The notes: a model not told the origin generated them from the sequence alone. A DNA stretch of 64,000 bases from Hygrophila difformis (GCA_030278955.1 JAOANR010000014.1:39941453-40005452); one strand, 5' to 3'; positions 12,019 to 22,871 are shown, counted from the stretch's first letter. A program made the numbers and translations.

Positions 12019-12344
12019 CCTATTTATTATTATTGCACTGAAATATCAGTGGCTGTGCCTGTGGCTGATGATACAAAAACCCATTGGCTATCAGTCCCAC
12101 TGTATTGAACCTTTTACTCCTTGTTTACTAAAACAACCAACCTTCCAATTGTTTTATCGCCCAAAACACAACCCATTATCCCAAAATGACCAAAAGGGCA
12201 GTCCAATCCAAGCCCTTGCAGCCAGAACCTTCCGAGGGCAAAGTAGTAAATCCCTTTATAGGCGGTTTGCTTGGGGAAGGGGTCGGGATTCAGGGGCGAT
12301 GATATCGATGGTCCAACTCTCAACAATCCTCGGCCGTTCGATTG
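11383..12344. other. Upstream region of aldolase with AAT microsatellites
   Basis: Non-coding. AAT/ATA repeats lie at 11887-11945 and 11988-12017. From about 12060 the base composition rises in GC towards the aldolase promoter. No other gene seen. Confidence 0.6.
11887..12017. repeat. AAT microsatellite (two blocks)
   Basis: Imperfect AAT repeats at 11887-11945 and perfect AAT repeats at 11988-12017, separated by a short unique sequence containing a CCTATTTACTCG-like motif. Confidence 0.85.
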
Positions 12345-12351
12345 TATATAA
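12345..12351 (+). promoter_or_regulatory. TATA box of the aldolase gene
   Basis: TATATAA lies 116 bp upstream of the aldolase ATG. The pyrimidine-rich stretch from about 12370 (TTTCTCTTTTCCAGTCTCTTC) would be the leader, which suits a strongly expressed plant housekeeping gene. Transcription start not shown. Confidence 0.65.
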
Positions 12352-12466
12352 GCGGACTTAGCGTGATCTTTCGCTGCATACCAACGGGCAGTTTCTCTTT
12401 TCCAGTCTCTTCTTTGTTCCTTACACTTCCTTCTTGCCTCTACGCTTTAGATCTTGTTCACTAATC

Positions 12467-14293
12467 ATGTCTGCCTACGTCGGAAAGTACGCCGGTACGT
12501 GTTCTTAACGATCTCGATTTCTGTTGTTTGGATCCGTTTGTGTTTTTGTTGTCGTGTTGTTTAGTAGATCTTGGATTTTTGTTGTTGCTTGACTTTGGTT
12601 TGTTTGTTGATGTTGAGATCCTGAGGTTTTTGGAACTGATATTGGGTTGAATTTTTGATAACGAAATTTATGTGGATCTTTTTGTAGCGGGTGATGAGTT
12701 TTGATTTATAGCGTGGATGTTTTTATCAGTCTGTGTATATTGATTAGATCGAAGTCGATTTAATTGATTTATGGTTTATGCTGTTGGAAACGAGAGGTTT
12801 TCGATGATTTACCACCTGGTTCGATTTTGTACTTGGCTCAACTTATAGCGCTTCTTGTGTTGCTATCTGTTTTGGTTAATGGTTTCTGTACAGTTGAGTT
12901 TTTATCTCGAGTTTTTCAGATCTGAATCTGTTTTCTTTAATGTTGTTTTCAAAATGGAGTATGCCTGCTCTGTGTTCGTTTTGCATTAATTTGGCATTTC
13001 TTTTTCCCAGTAATCCGGTCAGTAGTTTACCACACAAATCAATTTCTCGTTATAAAAACCGTAATAAATCAATAAATTCTATATTATCTGTGTACCTATA
13101 TGTTTGTCTAAACCCTATCCGAACGTAAAATTTGGGTGCTTGTTGCAGATGAGCTTATTGCCAATGCTGCGTACATTGGCACTCCTGGAAAGGGTATTCT
13201 TGCTGCTGATGAGTCTACCGGGACAATTGGCAAACGTTTATCCAGCATCAATGTCGAAAATGTTGAGACGAACAGAAGGGCTCTTCGTGAGCTTCTTTTC
13301 ACCACTCCCGGTGCCCTTCAGTACCTCAGCGGAGTTATCCTCTTTGAGGAAACTTTGTATCAGAAAACTGCCGCAGGTTTATATCATATCCAATATTTTG
13401 TGTAATTGTGTTAACTACATTTAAGGTAGGAAAGTAAGGGACAACAATAACACATTCTTTTTTAACTTTCAGGCAAGCCTTTTGTTGATGTGTTGAAGGA
13501 GGGTGGTGTCCTCCCTGGTATCAAGGTCGACAAGGGTACCGTTGAGCTTGCGGGAACCAATGGCGAGACCACTACTCAGGGTCTCGATGGGCTTGCCCAA
13601 CGTTGCCAAAAATACTACGCCGCTGGTGCTCGTTTTGCCAAGTGGAGAGCTGTGTTGAAGATTGGACCAAACGAGCCATCACAACTTGCCATTAACGAGA
13701 ATGCCAACGGCCTTGCTCGTTATGCCATCATCTGTCAGGAGAATGGTCTGGTCCCCATTGTTGAGCCTGAGATCCTCGTGGACGGCTCCCATGACATCCA
13801 CAAATCCGCTGATGTAACGGAACGCGTTCTGGCTGCCTGCTACAAGGCATTGAATGACCACCACGTCCTCCTCGAGGGAACCCTGTTGAAACCCAACATG
13901 GTCACTCCAGGATCAGACGCCCCAAAGGTTGCCCCCGAGGTTGTTGCAGAGTACACCGTGCGTACCCTGCAAAGAACAGTGCCTGCTGCAGTTCCAGCTA
14001 TTGTGTTCTTGTCCGGTGGGCAGAGTGAAGAAGAGGCCACACTCAACCTTAACGCCATGAACAGACTGGAAACCAAGAAGCCCTGGAGCCTTTCCTTCTC
14101 TTTCGGACGTGCACTCCAGCAGAGCACCCTCAAGGCATGGGCGGGAAAAGATGAAAACATCCCCAAGGCCCAGGAGGCATTCCTGACCCGCGCCAAGGCC
14201 AACTCTGAAGCAACCCTCGGAACATACAAGGGCAGCGTTACTTTGAGCGAGGGTGCATCCGAGAGCCTCCATGTCAAGGACTACAAGTACTAG
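12467..14293 (+). CDS. FBA: Fructose-bisphosphate aldolase, cytosolic, class I
   Basis: Cleaves fructose-1,6-bisphosphate to dihydroxyacetone phosphate and glyceraldehyde-3-phosphate in cytosolic glycolysis and gluconeogenesis. Three exons: 12467-12494, 13149-13376 and 13473-14293, all with GT/AG introns (654 and 96 bp) and matching phases. Together they give 358 aa, the usual length of plant cytosolic class I aldolases. The protein starts [12 protein letters not shown] with no transit peptide, which separates it from the plastid forms. Visible motifs are [19 protein letters not shown] (catalytic-region Lys about 142), VPIVEPEIL (acid residues about 183-185), and [12 protein letters not shown] with the Schiff-base Lys at about 225. 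The C-terminus HVKDYKY ends in Tyr, needed for full activity in this family. A TATA box and pyrimidine-rich leader precede it. No break is seen. Which paralogue of the cytosolic family it is cannot be told from here. Confidence 0.97.
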
Positions 14294-15025
14294 TTTGATT
14301 TCTAATCTTCTGAGAGAAGAGGGTGAGAGTGGCGGCCGTAATCATCATTTTGGTTTTTGGACTTGTGCTTTTATAAGTTTTATGCGCCTGGTTTTCATGT
14401 TCCTATCCTAGACTTGTTTTTAATAATGAGCTTGACTGTGAACACTATAGTTGAGATTTGGGTGGTTTTTGTTTGGTTACTATAATCATATGCTGCCTGC
14501 CTGCCTTCTTTCATGTCCCTTTGTGATGGCACTTTAAAGTTCAGGGCTTTACTGCTTCACTGGTTTAACCTGAGCTGCCATTTTATACGCTGTTGTTAAT
14601 CACAATTCAAAATGCTCACTTTTTGTTGCGTTGTTCATCAAGTTTCTTGCCTATTTTTAAGATACAAGTGATTTTAGCTGTTCTTTGGAGTTTGATAAAA
14701 ACTCTCTACTGGAAATTCTAATAACCCGCATTTACTTGGTGAATTAGTAAGTTGTTTTTCTGTGGATTGGGCGTGTATTTTGTTTGTGAACGAATTAAGA
14801 AGTATGCTGGGTGCTTGTTTTGTTGGTCAATCTAAATACTAGTAGTACTATCGGGTTGTTGACCACCTCCTAGGAGATTTCTATTAATATAGTTCGGGAC
14901 TCAATTGAGAAAATTACCCGTTTGTTTGATTGAGTATGGTACCATCGAGAAAAAAGAACGGAAATAAGCCAAAACTTTCTTTTAGTATACGCCCGGATTG
15001 GATGATGGAAAAACCAGCAAGCTAC
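14294..15025 (+). other. Aldolase 3' UTR and downstream non-coding DNA
   Basis: AT-rich sequence after the stop codon. AATAAT near 14421 could act as a poly(A) signal. Nothing else gene-like is seen up to the inverted repeat at 15026. Confidence 0.5.
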
Positions 15026-15127
15026 GGCTTTCAAGCTTACCTATTAATTTTGTGAAAAAATCTTTCTGCTTGTTTTCTCTATAAATAATGCAAGCCTTTC
15101 TCTAAGTTGTTGGTAAGCTTGAAAGCC
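15026..15127. repeat. Perfect 16-bp inverted repeat with 70-bp spacer
   Basis: GGCTTTCAAGCTTACC at 15026-15041 is matched exactly in reverse at 15112-15127. A second short hairpin, CTCTCGC-AAA-GCGAGAG, lies at about 15172-15188. Could be a decayed MITE or a hairpin transcript; no evidence for either. Confidence 0.6.
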
Positions 15128-15356
15128 TTGAAAGACAATTATATTGATATTAAAGGCGTTATGTAATTGCCCTCTCGCAAAGCGAGAGCAATAAATTGCC
15201 TTTGTTTTTCTATATATAAAGTAACTGTAATTGTGAAAAGATTGGAAGACATTTTTTCTTCCAGTTTGCACCCCATCACCTATTTTGACTCAAATACTAC
15301 ACCCCACAAATTCTTTACCAAGTAATTAACAATCTAACCATAATAATTGATTCAAA

Positions 15357-15698
15357 ATGAGAGAAGAGAGCCGAGAGAGAGCGGGAGAGAAGAGAGAGGA
15401 CGAACGAAGAGGAGGAACGAGAGAGAGAATCCGAGAGTGGAGGAGAACTAAACAACACCAAAAGAAGAAGAAAGGAAGGGAGGCGAGCCCTAATCCCGCT
15501 CTCACACCCTACAGGACGAACGAAGAGGAGGAAGAGAAGTGTGAGCATTTTGAAGTTGCTATCGTTCAAACCCTAGAGGACGAAGAGGAGGCATTCAACT
15601 GCAATTCCCCAATATTAGAAGCAATAATATCATTCAAGAGGAAGCCACAACAATCAGAAGAGGCCGAGCATACCAATCTGGGTAATGGGAAATTTTAA
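15357..15698 (+). CDS. Hypothetical charged ORF, 113 aa
   Basis: I do not recognise this. An ATG at 15357 opens a frame very rich in Arg and Glu at the N-terminus (a GA-rich purine tract in the DNA), followed by a more ordinary acidic segment (EHFEVAIVQTLEDEEEAF, residues about 62-79). It is less AT-rich than its surroundings. A possible splice donor (CTGGGTAATGG) lies near the 3' end at about 15678, so it might be a first exon or a captured gene start. The purine tract alone can create such a frame, so it may not be a gene. Confidence 0.25.
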   Translation: MREESRERAGEKREDERRGGTRERIREWRRTKQHQKKKKGREASPNPALTPYRTNEEEEEKCEHFEVAIVQTLEDEEEAFNCNSPILEAIISFKRKPQQSEEAEHTNLGNGKF

Positions 15699-15822
15699 TG
15701 GGAAATTTTAATCGTTTTTGTGGTTTTGTTGGTTGAAAATGGTATTATGTTAGGTTATGTGTAAGGTTTAATTTAAGATTTAAATTATTATTATTTGGAA
15801 TTGTTTCATTTTTTTGGGCAAT

Positions 15823-16395
15823 GTAATGAAGTTTCTTTTTTTTTTTTGAGGAATCGGCATTTATTTTATTTCTTTCAGTTTAAATGTCAACTTACAGAAA
15901 AGGGAACCAAATCCAAAGAAGCAATATTGGGGTTCCCAGCAAACAATCAACAACAAATTACTAACACTTAATTAAAGCAATCAACTTCATGTAGCAGCAT
16001 CGTGGCCAAGACATCTGAGTAGCCTCCATATCACCTGCGTTCTGTAATTAGGGACCTCCAAACATCTCCCTTGCTCAATCCAAATCGTTGCAAGCCAAAT
16101 CGTTGCACAGCATTCTCAAGCCAAAATTTTATACAGTGGCCTTGCGCAAGCCTTGCACTCCCTATCTTCAACCTTTGCTATGTGCAATTTTCTTGTGCCC
16201 AGTAACCCTTCCAATTTTTCAACAGAGTCTCGCCAACACCAAATTGAAATCTCGGATGATGAATCAAAATGACAACCATATGCTTGCTTCAAAACACACG
16301 TCTCCCTTCTTATAGTTATCAACACCAATGCACCGAATCAAAGGGGCAATAAAAGGTAATGACATGGCCTCGGCAAGAGGTAATGAAGTTTCTTT
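15823..16395 (-). mobile_element. Retrocopy with poly(A) tail and 16-bp target duplication
   Basis: GTAATGAAGTTTCTTT is repeated exactly at 15823-15838 and 16380-16395. The 541 bp between them, read on the minus strand, end in AATAAAATAAATGCC and a run of A (T run at 15839-15847 on the plus strand). This is the structure of a reverse-transcribed mRNA inserted by LINE machinery. The body is less AT-rich and contains several short minus-strand frames (16116-16328; 16264-16506 runs through the right end), but I do not recognise a protein. It may be a 5'-truncated processed pseudogene that is mostly 3' UTR, or an unknown SINE-like element. Confidence 0.78.
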
Positions 16396-17034
16396 AATTT
16401 GTTGAAATTGTGTGGGGAGTGTTGTTGATGAATGCTTGTAAATTTGTAATGAGCACAATGTGTTCGATGAAATGTTCGAATAAATATCATTGTTTAAAAT
16501 ATTCAATTTTAAGATACATTGTTATTTTAACTGATGCATATTAATGTTATGCAATGTTTGGTGGTATAATGCAATATTTTTGAGTGATTTGAAAGTACTT
16601 CATATGACAATGAGTTGGCGAGAAAAAAATTGAAAGAATATTAGTGTTTGCAATGTTTGCATGTAGAATGTAATAGTTTTAAGTTGTGTAATGAAATATT
16701 GGTGGAATTTTAATGAATGTTTGTTACATTTAATTTGAGATGATTAATGGTTGATTGTGTTTGTTTGATTGGTTTTGTAGTTGTTGATTGGTGATAAAAA
16801 GTTGATAGAATATTGTGCTTTAGATAATTAGATGTTGAGAGTGTATGTTGAATGATGGTTTTTTGTTGTTTATTAATAGGTGTATGTTAGAGATATTGGA
16901 TTTTGGTTGTATGTGATTGTAAATGTTGGTTTTATGATGTTGGATTTTAAATGTGTGCTAAACAACCAAGTAAAGAAAATGTATCCAATAATATTTCATT
17001 GTGGCAATACCTTATTTTTGAAAATTTAATAAGA
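16396..17034. other. AT-rich non-coding DNA
   Basis: T-rich and TG-rich on the plus strand, without gene-like frames or clear repeats. It leads directly into the GGGACGGTC cluster at 17035. Confidence 0.5.
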
Positions 17035-17215
17035 GGACGGTGGAGGGATGGTCATTTCGGACCGTCCCATACGATCTGAAGTGGACAGAATGGTGGGACG
17101 GTCAGTGGGACGGTCCTCATAGACACCAGGACCGTCCCATACATTCTGAAGTGGACATAATGTATGGGACGGTCATGGGACGGTCTTGAGGACCGTCCCA
17201 ATGACCATCCCAATA
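17035..17215. repeat. GGGACGGTC / GACCGTCCC hairpin cluster, left
   Basis: At least seven copies of the 9-bp motif or close variants in both orientations. Two copies of ATxCTGAAGTGGACA lie between them. The part at 17163-17211 folds on itself: TGGGACGGTCATGGGACGGTC against GGACCGTCCCAATGACCATCC with a four-base loop. Confidence 0.8.
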
Positions 17216-17334
17216 TATTTATTTGTCTCCAACTTATTTACCACAAAATACAGCAGTGGTTACTAAGTCTTCACTTTGTTGATTACCACACTTCTAATGA
17301 TTTAGTTACCAATTTTTTACTTATTTCACATATA

Positions 17335-18030
17335 TTCTCAATATATTTCCACCCACTTATTTGTTGCCAAACTACATGCTTGGTAAAAACTAACTTAAAA
17401 CTTGGTAAAGAAAAACTTGAACTTGCTAAAATCACAAACTTATAACTTGGTAAAACACAAAATCTAAAACTTGGTAAAACCGTAATTCATAACTTGGTAA
17501 ACCACAAACTTAAACTTGGTAATCCATAGTTAAACGTTGGTAAAATACAAACAAATACTTGGTTATGAGAAACATAAAACTTAGTAAAATTTGGTAAATG
17601 TACTTATGGTATAAGAATTTGGTATATTGTGCTAATTCACCAGTCTTGGTTAAATATGATGGACAGTCCTGAAGACCTAAGGACAGTTTATGAATGGTGT
17701 CAAACTACATACATAATACTTGGTAAATGATAACTTAAAACTTGGTAAAGAAAAGCTTGAACTTGATAAAATCACATACTTATTACTTGGTAAAACACAA
17801 GCGTAAACTTGGTAAAACCACAAATCTAAAACTTGGTAAAACCGTAACTCAAAAAATTGGTAAACCACAACTAAAACATTGGTAAAATACAAAGTAGATA
17901 CTTGGTAAATGACAACATAAAACTTAGTAAAATTTGATAAATGCACTTATGGTATAACAATTTGGTGTATTGTGCTAATTCACTAGTTTTGGTTAAATCT
18001 GTAGGACGGTCCTGGAGACTAAAGGACGGC
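17335..18030. repeat. Tandem duplication of about 335 bp carrying the ACTTGGTAAA array
   Basis: The stretch to about 17674 is repeated at about 17695-18030. Both copies show the same order of landmarks: CTTGGTAAAGAAAA, CTTGGTAAAACAC, TTGGTAAAACCGTAA, TTGGTAAACCACAA, AAAACTTAGTAAAATTTG, ATTGTGCTAATTCAC, TTTTGGTTAAAT and a GGACxGTCCTG motif at the end. Each copy holds about ten GGTAAA units. The copies have clearly diverged. Confidence 0.8.
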
Positions 18031-19477
18031 CACGAGAGGACGTCCCGACGGCGTTCCACATGTTCTGTTTGAAAGTAAGTGGTTAAATTACCACATTAGA
18101 GCAAAAATATTTACCATGTATACGATAAAATTTACCACCTCCATATGTAAATCCTTACCACCTTGAAGTTCGAATAAAACAAAATAAAATAATACTATAT
18201 TAAAAAATTACCATTGGTAATAATATTAAATAAAAAATATATAATCTAATAAAATTGTTAAAAATAAAAAGTCTGTTAATTGAAGTTAGAATAATTAAAT
18301 GTTTGAAAATAAATTCTATTATATCAAATAGGAAACTAAAATTCAATTATATCGGGCATTTAATTATTTTATACTATATTACCATATGTATACACACTAT
18401 CTACCAGGTAAGATGCCAATCTGTTACCATAATATATGAAACTTGTATATGGACGATCAATGGACGGGAGATTACAACCGTGCATTGTACCATCCTCCAC
18501 TCTCATACCCTTTCGATTTATTCTTTACCAAAACATTCATTAGGCATTACCGTTTCTGTTAAATTCTTTACCATGTTTTCTTGTTCATGGTTACCAAGTT
18601 CATGGAGTTTAGTTACCACGTTAAAAAATATTCACTTTTTACATCGTGTATAGCAGTAACTAAGAAACCATGAGAGATTACTCCAATGAGAGCTTACCAC
18701 GTAATGATAGAGCGTCGAAAAAATCTACGGGTAAAGACGTTAAACCTCATTGGGAAAATTTAGTGAAACATATAACAATAGATGGGGAATAACGAACGAG
18801 TTCGAAGTGATGTTGATCAAGTAATTTAGCATGATCCCCAAAAAATATTTCACGTTGTTATTACGATAGTAAAATACAATTGGATTATAATTATAATAAA
18901 CAAAAACATATTTGGAACTTACTAACGAGCACATGGATGCTTCTAGCAATGAACGCAATGTGAGACGCAAACGTATATGCCTCATTAGAGTATATACATA
19001 CCATAGGATTCATGGTATGTTACATACCGTCACAATCTTTATGGCTTAAGATAATAAGACAATTCTACATTAATTTAGACGTAATAATGACATCGGTTTT
19101 GAACCCCAAACCCTTGAACGAATAAACTTACCATGTTCGCTTATGTGGTTTACCACATTTACTGTATATAGCATACCATTGGTCTAGGATAAACTTATCA
19201 AAATCTTGATCCACTGCTTACCACACATTTCTCTAGAAAATCCTAAACCCTACAATTTTAAAAACTTTCAAACTATACAGTCATAAAATTCCTAAACCCC
19301 TAGAATATTAGAAAAAATAATATTCAAATTATTTTCAAATGAAGCTAAAGTTAATCAAATTTTATAATTTAATATATCAACTTATTTTAAGTAGAAAATA
19401 AATTTAATTATATAATAAGCATGCAATATGTACATACTTATACTATATAAATAAAAAGAAAATAAAAATAGTATGTG

Positions 19478-19835
19478 CTTTACCAAATTCATTTTTATGA
19501 GGTTTACCAAGATTATAATAATTTTTTACCAAGTTCATTTGTATGTGATTTACCAAGTTCAATTGTATATGCTTTACCAAGTGCATTGGTATGCGCTTTA
19601 CCAAGTTCAAAGTATATTTTACGAAGTGCTTATTGTGTATTTTACCACGTTCTTTAGTATGTGCTTTTTTAAATTATTCACCAAATTTTTTAGTATGAGG
19701 TTTACCAAGTTTATTAGAATGTGGTTTAACATGTACATTAGTGTGTGCTTCACCATGTTCGTTGGTATGTGCTTTACTAAGTTTATTGGTATATGCTTTA
19801 CCAAGTGATTATTGTGTATTTTACCACGTTGTCCT
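19478..19835. repeat. 24-bp minisatellite, TTTACCAAGT orientation (array 1)
   Basis: About fifteen units with a consensus near TTTACCAAGTTCATTxGTATG. Starts at 19525, 19549, 19573 and 19597 are exactly 24 bp apart. Because 24 is divisible by three, all frames stay open with an eight-residue repeat, which explains the frame at 19473-19808. Not a gene. Confidence 0.85.
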
Positions 19836-19857
19836 TATGTGGTTTATCACAAACATC

Positions 19858-20035
19858 ACAGCATATTGGAGCCGTCCACCGAAGGTTCGTCCCACCATAC
19901 TATGTTTTTCACTAAAACAAGGGACGGTCAATGGGACGGTCCATGATAACCGTCCCTTGACCTTGTGTTGTTCACTGGAATTTTATTGTATTTGCCACGG
20001 TCTTGAGACTGTACACCAAGACCGTCCATGCTTCT
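19858..20035. repeat. GGGACGGTC / GACCGTCC cluster, right
   Basis: Includes a foldable segment near 19917-19960 (CAAGGGACGGTCAATGGGACG facing AACCGTCCCTTG) and further GACCGTCC and CACGGTC copies. It matches the left cluster at 17035-17215. Confidence 0.75.
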
Positions 20036-20185
20036 GTATCATCTTTGTACCAAGTTCTCTACATATATCATTACTAAAGCATACAGTTATTGTTACCAAG
20101 TTTCTTTCAATTTGTTTACCAAGTCCCTTACAATTAATTAAGTATAGTGTCTATTTTATTTATACCAAATACCAGGTTATTAGTA

Positions 20186-20395
20186 TGAGGTTTACCAAGT
20201 TCATGAGCATGTGCTTTACCAAATTCATGTGTATGAGTTTACCAAGTTCAGAAGTACGTGCTCGACCAATTTCATTGGAATCTGAATCACCAAATTCATT
20301 ACCACGAGGTTTACCAAGTTCAAGAGAATGTACTTTACCAAGTTCAACATTATGTTCTTTACCAAGTTCATGAGTATGAGTTTACCAAGTTCAGG
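20186..20395. repeat. 24-bp minisatellite, TTTACCAAGT orientation (array 2)
   Basis: About nine units of TTTACCAAGTTCAxGAGTATG type at 23-24-bp spacing, the same family as array 1. It ends at about 20395, followed by GGAAGGAATTTAGAGCAATTG, with no obvious terminal repeat. Confidence 0.8.
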
Positions 20396-20634
20396 AAGGA
20401 ATTTAGAGCAATTGGGGGTATTTGGGTATATTCTCAATAGGAGGGCAATTGGGTATTTTCTCACTTTTTGTCTTAATTAAGTTTGTGTTTGGTTTTTAGT
20501 TAAGTTTTTTAATTATGCAGGGCCTAAACTCTAATGTTTGGAAATGTGGGGTACTGGGCTGGGGTTTTTCCAAAAAAGAGAAGCCCCTTATCGGATTTGA
20601 TTGAACCGATTATCGAAAAAAAAGCCCCTTATTG

Positions 20635-21525
20635 CCACCTTATTGGAAAAAAAGGCCAATATAGTCCTTTTTTTTTTTACAAAAAAGTCAAATCAGTCCT
20701 TTTTTTATTTGTTGGCCCAATTGGTCCGCTACATATACTAATTACGTCCCAATCGGTCCTTCACCCACTAATTATGCCCTAATTATACATTTTAAGCCAA
20801 ATCAGTCCTTTTTTTTTCAAAAATCTAAATTGGTCCGTTATTAATTTTTGTCCCCTTTCATGCAGTCCAATGCACATTTCAAACCATTAATAACTAAAAT
20901 TCGATATAAGTAAAAATTCTAAAATTTTGATATTTACTATAAACTAAACGACGAGACGAATCTAACAAAAGATCCTACTTGGCTCATTTTAATTTGTATA
21001 TCTAGGCCCGTCTCGTCGTGTTAATAACGGACCTAGATATACAAGTTAAAATGAGCCAAGTAGGATCTTGTTATATTCGTCTCGTCGTATAGTTTATAAA
21101 TATCGAAATTTTAGAATTTTTACGTATATCAAATTTTATTTATTAACACGACGAGACAGACCTAGATATATAAATTAAAATGAGCCAAGTAGAATCTTGT
21201 TAGATTCGTCTCGTCGTTTAGTTTATAGTAAATATCGAAATTTTAGAATTTTTACGTATATCAAATTTGATTTTTTAGTGGTTTGAAATGTGCATTGGAC
21301 TGCATGAAATGGTACAAAAATTAATAACGGACCAATTTAGATTTTTGAAAAAAAAGGACTGATTTGGCCAAAAATATGTAATTAGGGCATAATTAGTGGG
21401 TGGAGGACCGATTGAGACGTAATTAGTATATGTAGCGGACTAATTAAGCCAAAAAATAAAAAAATTACTGATTTGACTTTTTTGTTAAAAAAATGACTAT
21501 ATTGGCCTTTTTTCCCCACCTTATT
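20635..21525. mobile_element. Foldback MULE-like element (871 bp) with exact 10-bp target duplication
   Basis: CCACCTTATT occurs at 20635-20644 and 21516-21525. The element (20645-21515) starts GGAAAAAAAGGCCAATATAG and ends with GGCCTTTTTTCC. The outer arms of about 250 bp are inverted repeats of each other: both hold the GTCCGCTACATATACTAATTA-type and GGGCATAATTAGTGGGTG-type segments. The core (about 20880-21290) holds three copies of a unit with GAGCCAAGTAGGATCTTGTT and TTCGTCTCGTCGT, the first inverted relative to the next two. Long TIRs and a 9-10-bp duplication fit a Mutator-like element. The element at 35507-36146 has related TIRs. No transposase. Confidence 0.85.
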
Positions 21526-22072
21526 GGACGAATTCTTCGAATTCGATTATTTTTGAACAGTCTAATCTAGTGGGAGTTAGGACTATCACCTTATTGGGCC
21601 TCATTTAGCAGATGAGTTGTGACCGCAGTGGTGAATAGGGTCTTGGAACTGGGCTCATTTATGGGGAAAAGTTAAATAAGCCCTAGAGATTTGTCACATG
21701 AGCCTTACACCTTAATAGACACCGGTCCAGATCAAATTATCAACTCCTATTACCATTTCTTCACCAGCCCATTCCATCTCCCCTTTTCACTTATTTATTT
21801 ATTAATTTTATTTTACTTTTACTTTTATTTTTATTTTTATTTATTTTCAGCTTTCTTTATTACACACACTGGCACTTTGATTAATTAACATCACTATAGC
21901 ACGAAAGAAACACTGTTCTTTTATTATCCCATTAATGGATGGGCTGTTGTCTGTTGATGCTTCCTTCTAGCCTGTGCTTAAAATAGAAATGTCATTTCCT
22001 AAACAAAATTGTTAATTTTTTAAGACAATCAAAAGACAAGAACTAGCTTGTTTCTATACATTTCAAATATTA
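21526..22072. other. Non-coding DNA
   Basis: Mixed-composition sequence with T-rich runs near 21800-21850. No supported feature. Confidence 0.5.
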
Positions 22073-22436
22073 TACTCCCTCCGTCCCATTTATTGTGTCT
22101 CATTTATTTTGGGCACGGTATTTTATGTGGGATAGTTAATATTTAATGTAGGGGTAGATTAGTGTTTAAAGTGGGGGTAAATTAGGAATTTATGTGATGT
22201 GATTGTATTGATTTTGAATTTTTTAAATGATTTATTTATGTGTGATGTGATGGTTGTGAGTTTGAATTTATTAATGGTAGTGTGTTTGAAATTTAAATAT
22301 ATTTATTTATTGATGTGATGTGATGGGAGTAGGTTGAGTGGTTTATGTTAATTATTTCCTAAAATGGAAATGAGACAAAAGAGTTGGGACAGACAAATAA
22401 GGAAAGTGAGACATAAATAATGGGACAGAGGGAGTA
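22073..22436. mobile_element. Stowaway-like MITE
   Basis: 364 bp with TA at both ends. Left TACTCCCTCCGTCCCATTTA and right (reversed) TACTCCCTCTGTCCCATTAT form long inverted repeats, followed by TGTGTCTCATTTAT/TATGTCTCACTTTC similarity. The inside has TGATGTGATG repeats. Confidence 0.88.
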
Positions 22437-22871
22437 ATATATAGACGAATTTATTATTTTTAAACAAAAGCTAAAAATAGTCTTATAATTATATTAAAGC
22501 ACATCCAAAGTTGCTGGCGTGGCATTGGATCGTAGTCCTCTTCAAGTTCATTTTGCTAAGCCAGATAACTTCTTGTTGTTTATATAACAAATTAAATGTT
22601 TTCAGATTAATTATATAATAATCTTTTGTACATACTCTTCAGTTTGTTCAGTTGATATTTCACTTCCTGAAAAATGAATCTATGGTTGGATTTGATTTTG
22701 GATCATACTGTGTCAGTGTAGTATGCTGGAAAAATGAGTTTTTCTAGGCAACTTTGGATTAACATTTCCGGTCGGTTTGGTTGATGGATCATAGATTAAT
22801 AGTGGGAATATAATTGCTGGGAATGTAAGATTATTGGAAATATAATTTTACTGGGAATCTTATTTTTTGAT

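Larger units (their letters stand above)
17035..20400. repeat. Opposed minisatellite block (GGTAAA / TTTACC) with GGGACGGTC clusters
   Basis: A 3.4-kb non-coding block with two short motifs used many times. In the left part ACTTGGTAAA recurs every 23-25 bp. In the right part its reverse complement TTTACCAAGT recurs every 24 bp. Scattered TTACCA motifs fill the middle (18060-19470). GGGACGGTC/GACCGTCCC clusters sit at 17035-17215 and 19858-20035, with a shorter one at 17998-18050. The switch of motif direction between halves gives the block an imperfect inverted symmetry, as in the subterminal repeats of large CACTA, MULE or foldback transposons. I find no terminal inverted repeats, target duplication or transposase, so the identity stays open. 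Confidence 0.7.

Noticed and set aside
13840..14277. Minus-strand frames of 119-145 codons
   Set aside because: Antisense shadows of the aldolase third exon, caused by its codon bias.
19473..19808. 111-codon frame with an eight-residue repeat (also 20225-20464 and 17677-17946)
   Set aside because: The frame is open only because the 24-bp DNA repeat is divisible by three; every direction gives low-complexity strings and there is no coding-like composition.
17335..20400. CRISPR array (regular short repeats)
   Set aside because: Eukaryotic context, degenerate repeats without unique equal-length spacers, and both orientations present.
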